DNA of 64,000 nucleotides from Glandiceps talaboti (Eukaryota > Hemichordata > Enteropneusta > Spengelidae), in contig NC_135563.1 in the NCBI RefSeq assembly GCF_964340395.1, forward strand, positions 21,784,151 to 21,848,150. Reading direction: 5' to 3'. Each line of letters begins with the position of its first letter. The first letter of the stretch is position 1. Shown here piece after piece: positions 59,067 to 64,000 of the stretch. The notes beneath the pieces were generated by a model. The model did no database searches. It was given only the letters and a program-made list of their open reading frames with translations, and was not told the origin of the DNA. The position numbers and the translations under genes were made by a program.

Positions 59067-62000
59067 GAAGAAAAATATTAGTACACTTTCTGAAATTCAT
59101 GATATCGTACAAATCGTTGGTCTCTCCATTGTTTTAAGAAAGAAAAAAAGGACAGAGAAAAATGCTATGTATTAAATATATGAATATTTGATATTGTTTG
59201 TCTGGAGTCGCATGATTTGCTGTAAATTGTGACTTTGATGCAATTTTCTAACATGATTTGTACAGATGGCCCAAGCAGGGTCAGAGTAACACTATTATAA
59301 TGTACTTTGTAGCATGTGTAGTTATTTTGAACACATCACACTGTAGCCATCAATATTCCATTTGTCTAGACAAAAAAATGGAGTTATGAACAACAAAGAA
59401 AAGGGCGCAGTCCTCTGACATCTAATCATCTTTCTTCTTCTAATTAAGTACATGATAAATTATCTTATTCCTAAGCCTTGACCTGGCAGTGTAAACATGA
59501 GGATAGACAGCGCCCTCACTCGCCATGAACTGAGAATGACAGTAACTAGCTGTAGTACTAAGGTGAACTCCAGATACAGAGGTTCACACAGGGAGATCCA
59601 AAAAATTGCAATGTTTAATTATACTTTGTTCTGTTGCAGACACCAAACTATCTACTGTCCCATATTTGCACTCACAATACACTTTTCTACTTCAATTTTA
59701 TGTATCGAATAAAATATAAGCCATGATAATTGAATGAAATATCTTCACAATAATGGCTGCATGTGAATATTTTTGTCAATGAAAAATAATGGATTTTTTG
59801 TAATGCTATCAGGACATGCTGGCATATAAGTTTTTCTTAAAATCAATTTATCATTAATTTCACTATGCAAATTTCATAACAATTTTGCATATTTGTTTTT
59901 GATGATATAAAAAAAAGGCTGGATATGCCTCAACAATGAACGATATCACATGTAGATACAGAGTTGAATATATAGTCGAGTGAAACGTATATTTTCCATT
60001 AATAGTCTATGTTGGTATGAATGATGCTTTTATAAAATGAAATTACTGTTTCCTTTACTTAGCATACATACATTACTGGTAAATATTAGAACACACCACT
60101 TTCATTGTGTAACACATTGCATTGAGCGCCAAGAGGTGGATTTCAATTGAATATCTCCAATCTATTAATTGTAACAGAAAATGATTGACAGCTTAGGTTA
60201 ATCCGTTCCTCTCACAATCAGAATAACATGAAGTGTGCACTTTTGGAAAATGTATCAGATTAGGCCAAGAAAAAAATTACTTTGTTTCTCGTCACTTTGC
60301 ACATCACCAGAGAATGCAAGAGCTTTTTTTCTGGGTTTTTTTTCCCCAACCTTCTGACATGACAGGTTTAATCTCGTCTGTGCTTTTTTTGTTGTTGCCA
60401 TGAGACTGTCTAAATCTAAGTTTGAATATTCAGTAACACGTCAGCACCATAAAAATGTCACAGGTACAGTTTGAGCTAGTTGTTGTTTTTTGAGCAATGA
60501 GACACATATCTATTCAAAATACAATGTTTAATGTAGAGTTGAATCAAAATTTGATAACCTGTCATAGTTTTTTTTTTTCTCTTTGTGTATAATACTGTTG
60601 ACCAGTAAGATGACGCCTTTTTTAAAAAAAATATATTTTTTTCCTATGACAAGCAACAAAACAAATTTTTTTCTTGGCCTTAATGTACATACTCATTTTT
60701 AATTCACTTGCTACTTGATCCATTGTTTCACCAGGTGAAACTTGGTGATTTATCAAGGGATCAGTTAAAACCAGAAGCTTGTAATATAAGACTACACTCA
60801 TTCATTTTCATAATTCAAATTAAACTTCCGTACATATTAAAGTGCATTTATGTATTTTATTAGTGCACAGACTTCAGTGAGGAGAAAGTTTTAAATATTT
60901 TGGTTCCACTTTATTTTGGCAGGTAAAATATTTTTGACTACAGCGATAGTCACATTACTCTGTGTAAAATGACACTGAATGTTCAAAGCACTCTGTGTTC
61001 ATAGTATGCAAAACATCTATTCACAGAATCAAATTAAAAATTGGGAATTCGCTTCGAAGAAATTTTTGTGAATGGAAATTTTCATTTGTGTAAATAAATG
61101 TATTGATTTGTCTTTATTAATATATTGCCTGTGGTTTTTCAGCATTTTCCAGTGAAATTGATGTCATTTTCACAGATTTCTTTTAGTGCAAAAAATATAT
61201 CCACTAAATAACAGAGCCAAAATATATGTATAGTATTGCAAACTTGAAAAAAGAAGCCATACACTTATTCCAATGTTATACGAAAGGCAAATAATCAAGA
61301 AATCTGTAGAAGAATATTGGATCCGATTATGTGTCTTTGCGTCTTTGATGATGGTTAGGAATAACTATGTACCATCCCTATTTTTATGTTAATTATGAAA
61401 CAAAAATTGAAAAAACGAACAAAAAGAAATCTAAACCCATCTACACATTTTAAATATCTCCCCTGAAAGTTTAATTCTTGGTAAATATTTACTCTTTAAA
61501 CACATTTACCAAATACCCCTATTTAAAGCTGTCTCAAGTATTGAATTGTATTGTTACTTCTGTGGTTAAATGAGCTGTGCAGTTTATAGCAAACTGGTTT
61601 GTTGGTGACATTTAAATCACTTTGAAAGGGTATTATTGTCAAAGGGATGGTCTATTGAATCTGAACACACTTTGATATTTGTCAAAAGAGACGGTTTTCC
61701 TTTTTAGCTACGTAAAAGTGAGCATACTAATTCAATTCTGAAATCAAACTGTACATACACAGGATATTCAAAGCATTCACATGGTAGAGGACTAAGTGCT
61801 ATTAGTATTGGTGGCAATATTCAACTGTTTTTGTTAAAAAGTGAAAAAAAGTTCAGACTTCGTAAATTTTCTTTCTTGATATTTTTTCAAAATGGAAAGC
61901 TTTCACCATAATTTGCATAAAGGACCATAAATTTCCAGATTGTACCCCTTTAAGCAAAAGTAACCATGAGAACTATAAAGTTACAGACATGTCCCTTTAA

Positions 62001-63770
62001 TTCACTTACCTTCTGCAAAGAATTCAGTAGTAGTATTTTTTACTCCATAAAAGTAAATCACTATTTATACTGAAAATAAGTTCTACTCTGAACTACATTT
62101 GTAGCTGCAGCAAATCATGATTTTATATGTCACATCAGTAGCTAGACTATCAGTTTAAACCTCAAGAACTGAGAGAAACATAAACCTCTGAACTACTTCC
62201 GTTTAACAAAACATTTTCCTCTAACACATTAAAGAGAGGCAGCTCCTATTACAAACATACAGTATGTATGAATGATGCCCTTCTCATTAATAACACAGGA
62301 ATCTGGATATTTCAACTATGTCAATAGTATTAGTCAGAACTCTATATTATGTCACCCTAAACTTGTTAAAGTAGCGTTATTCTCATTTCTTTCATCTACA
62401 CACTGTACTAACAAAGAATGTAAATATCATTTGTTTCTATGACATGTTATGATATAAATCTCTGTGATGGTCAGTGTCACCCTACGATGTCTACTCCATG
62501 TTTGGTTTTGTAGGGGCACACTGGGGTATCTCTTTATCATGTCTATCTGTACAGACCTAAATTTACAACTGTCAAGAGAATTTCTTTGATATTTTGACAT
62601 ACACTCAATGATCAATGTTCTTTAGTACAATGTGGTGACTCTGATGGGGAAAGGGGTGTCAGAGGTGGAGGAGGGGGTGGGGGTAAAACTTATAGATTAT
62701 CATACCTTGTACTATAATTTTGGTAGGGAACCTGGCAAATACTGTAAACCTAGATCTTCTCACCACTAGGAAATTTTGCAATTTTACTTCTCGAGTCAGC
62801 TGGTTCTCAAAGACTAACTTTTACAAATTACCAGACTGGTATATTATGTTTATGTACAAGAAGGCATTTTAGTCAATACTTATTTTTGCATTTTTGTTTC
62901 TAGCGAAACAAGCAAAAATAAGTCTTTTTAGCCAAAATTTCTAGGTAAACTAGGGAACTAAGGCTACCAGGGTATTTTAATATCTGTTATCACCATCAAG
63001 GAAAAAAGTTGCAATACTTTTTAGTTTAACAATAGTGAATCTCTTGCAATTCAATGTTCCTGAGTTTTTACCTATTATTTGGCTGATGCAAGACTTTTTA
63101 CCCTTATTTTCTGGCTAAAGTGTAAAATGTTAACCCTTTGGCTGACAGACTTTTGACCTTTGCACTTTCTAGCTGAAATATAACTTTTGTGCTGACCCTT
63201 ACTTTCTGACTAAAGTGTAAACTTTTGACCCCTAGTTTTGGTACTCTTGCAGAGTTTGTATTTTTACTTTGAATTCTCCAGGGTACACCTACATTTGTAT
63301 AACTCACTCTCCTGCCAAGTAACACCTCCCACCTCATCCCCCATCCCAGGAAGAAACCCTACTGTACATAATTTGGACTATTAAGCTCCATATGTATGGT
63401 ATCTCTTCACCATCTATCCACTAACATTCCCTTTCAACGTTTTAATTAAAGTTTAACAAAGTCAAGTTCACAACTATTATTCCTTATTCCTGGAAATGAA
63501 ATAATATAGCCAGCACTATAACAGTGACCGGTAGCCAGCTATTATCTACATCACTGGACATCTCCCATTTATAGTACATTGTACACTGTATATAGGGAGG
63601 TCCATTACGATTATAACATTTGTTAATACATGCTTTGAGTTCAAAATGGCTTATACACTGTATCAATTACCAAGTAGGCATTCAACACCATTTATCATCA
63701 AATAACAAATGTACACATGTGTAAAAATGTCAAAACAACAGAATATAGCTCATAAGGCTAGACAACAAAT
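59067..63770. other. Presumed INPP5A intron 1, nothing recognised
   Basis: AT-rich, with no repeat array or supported exon. A donor-like GTAAGT on the minus strand near 62026 has no recognisable coding sequence before it. Confidence 0.45.
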
Positions 63771-64000
63771 AAAAATACCGCCAATGGCGTTGTAGCACAA
63801 CTGTACAGTTTTTAAAAATGTTTATCCATATGGTAGTCCATGCTAACAATAAGTGTTCATTTGGTGAATGACTATCCAGTTGCCTATCCAACCATGTTGC
63901 TATCTTTACGATATATGCTATCATTTGGCTGTTGCTATGGACGTGGTCTTGTTGCTAGGCATATTTGCATACATTTTTTGAATGTTTATTCAATTGTCTA
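63771..64000. mobile_element. Second copy of the Helentron/pearl-like element, cut by the window end
   Basis: It is nearly colinear with 57045-57380: AAAAATACCGCCAATGGC, GTTGTAGCACAACTGTACAG, the CCATATGGTAGTCCATGCTA segment and the first TTTGGCTGTTGCTATGG unit. Same orientation as the first copy; it runs off the window. Confidence 0.9.

Noticed and set aside
61990-62060. Possible missing first exon of INPP5A (donor-like GTAAGT on the minus strand near 62026)
   Set aside because: The sequence before it does not encode the expected VTANVGSLF strand or an upstream ATG in phase.

Overview
This is AT-rich, intron-rich animal nuclear DNA, probably from a marine invertebrate (a lophotrochozoan or a non-vertebrate deuterostome; the sequence does not let me choose). 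The reasons are long spliceosomal introns with GT-AG borders, a tRNA-derived SINE, non-autonomous transposons and a very heavy load of micro- and minisatellites. There are no bacterial-style operons. Almost every long open frame is a by-product of tandem repeats.

One protein gene can be rebuilt with confidence: the type I inositol polyphosphate 5-phosphatase INPP5A, on the minus strand. Sixteen coding exons lie between 53097 and 17923. All junctions keep frame, all borders are GT-AG, and together they encode 388 residues. The exons cover the equivalent of human residues 26 to the end, so only about 25 N-terminal residues are missing. They should lie in a first exon beyond position 64000. The catalytic motifs are present ([38 protein letters not shown]). 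The C-terminus differs from the vertebrate protein: it ends in a basic KRRR tail with no CaaX box. A possible alternative or 3' UTR exon lies at 16860-16930.

Layout on the + strand: 1-17.8 kb is downstream of the INPP5A stop codon and holds large minisatellites (5.1-5.8, 9.0-11.1, 14.0-14.3 and 16.1-16.6 kb) and a short array of four SRF-type CArG boxes (17.2 kb). From 17.9 to 29.0 kb are thirteen compactly spaced exons, several with introns filled by tandem repeats. From 29.0 to 51.9 kb is one giant intron of 22.9 kb with at least seven satellite arrays. From 51.9 to 53.1 kb are three exons. From 53.1 to 64.0 kb is presumed intron 1, with a fold-back element, a SINE inside an ACAT microsatellite, a Helentron/pearl-like element with a second truncated copy at the right edge, and a small palindromic element.

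The most striking observation is the 45-bp minisatellite at 21463-23294. It begins exactly at the 5' splice site of INPP5A coding exon 12, and each unit repeats that splice site (AGATGG|GTAAGTATATG or a close variant). By eye, about 14 intronic copies keep an intact GTAAGTAT. Other arrays reiterate recognisable regulatory words (nuclear-receptor DR1, CArG, AATAAA, forkhead, GTAAGT); their significance is unproven.
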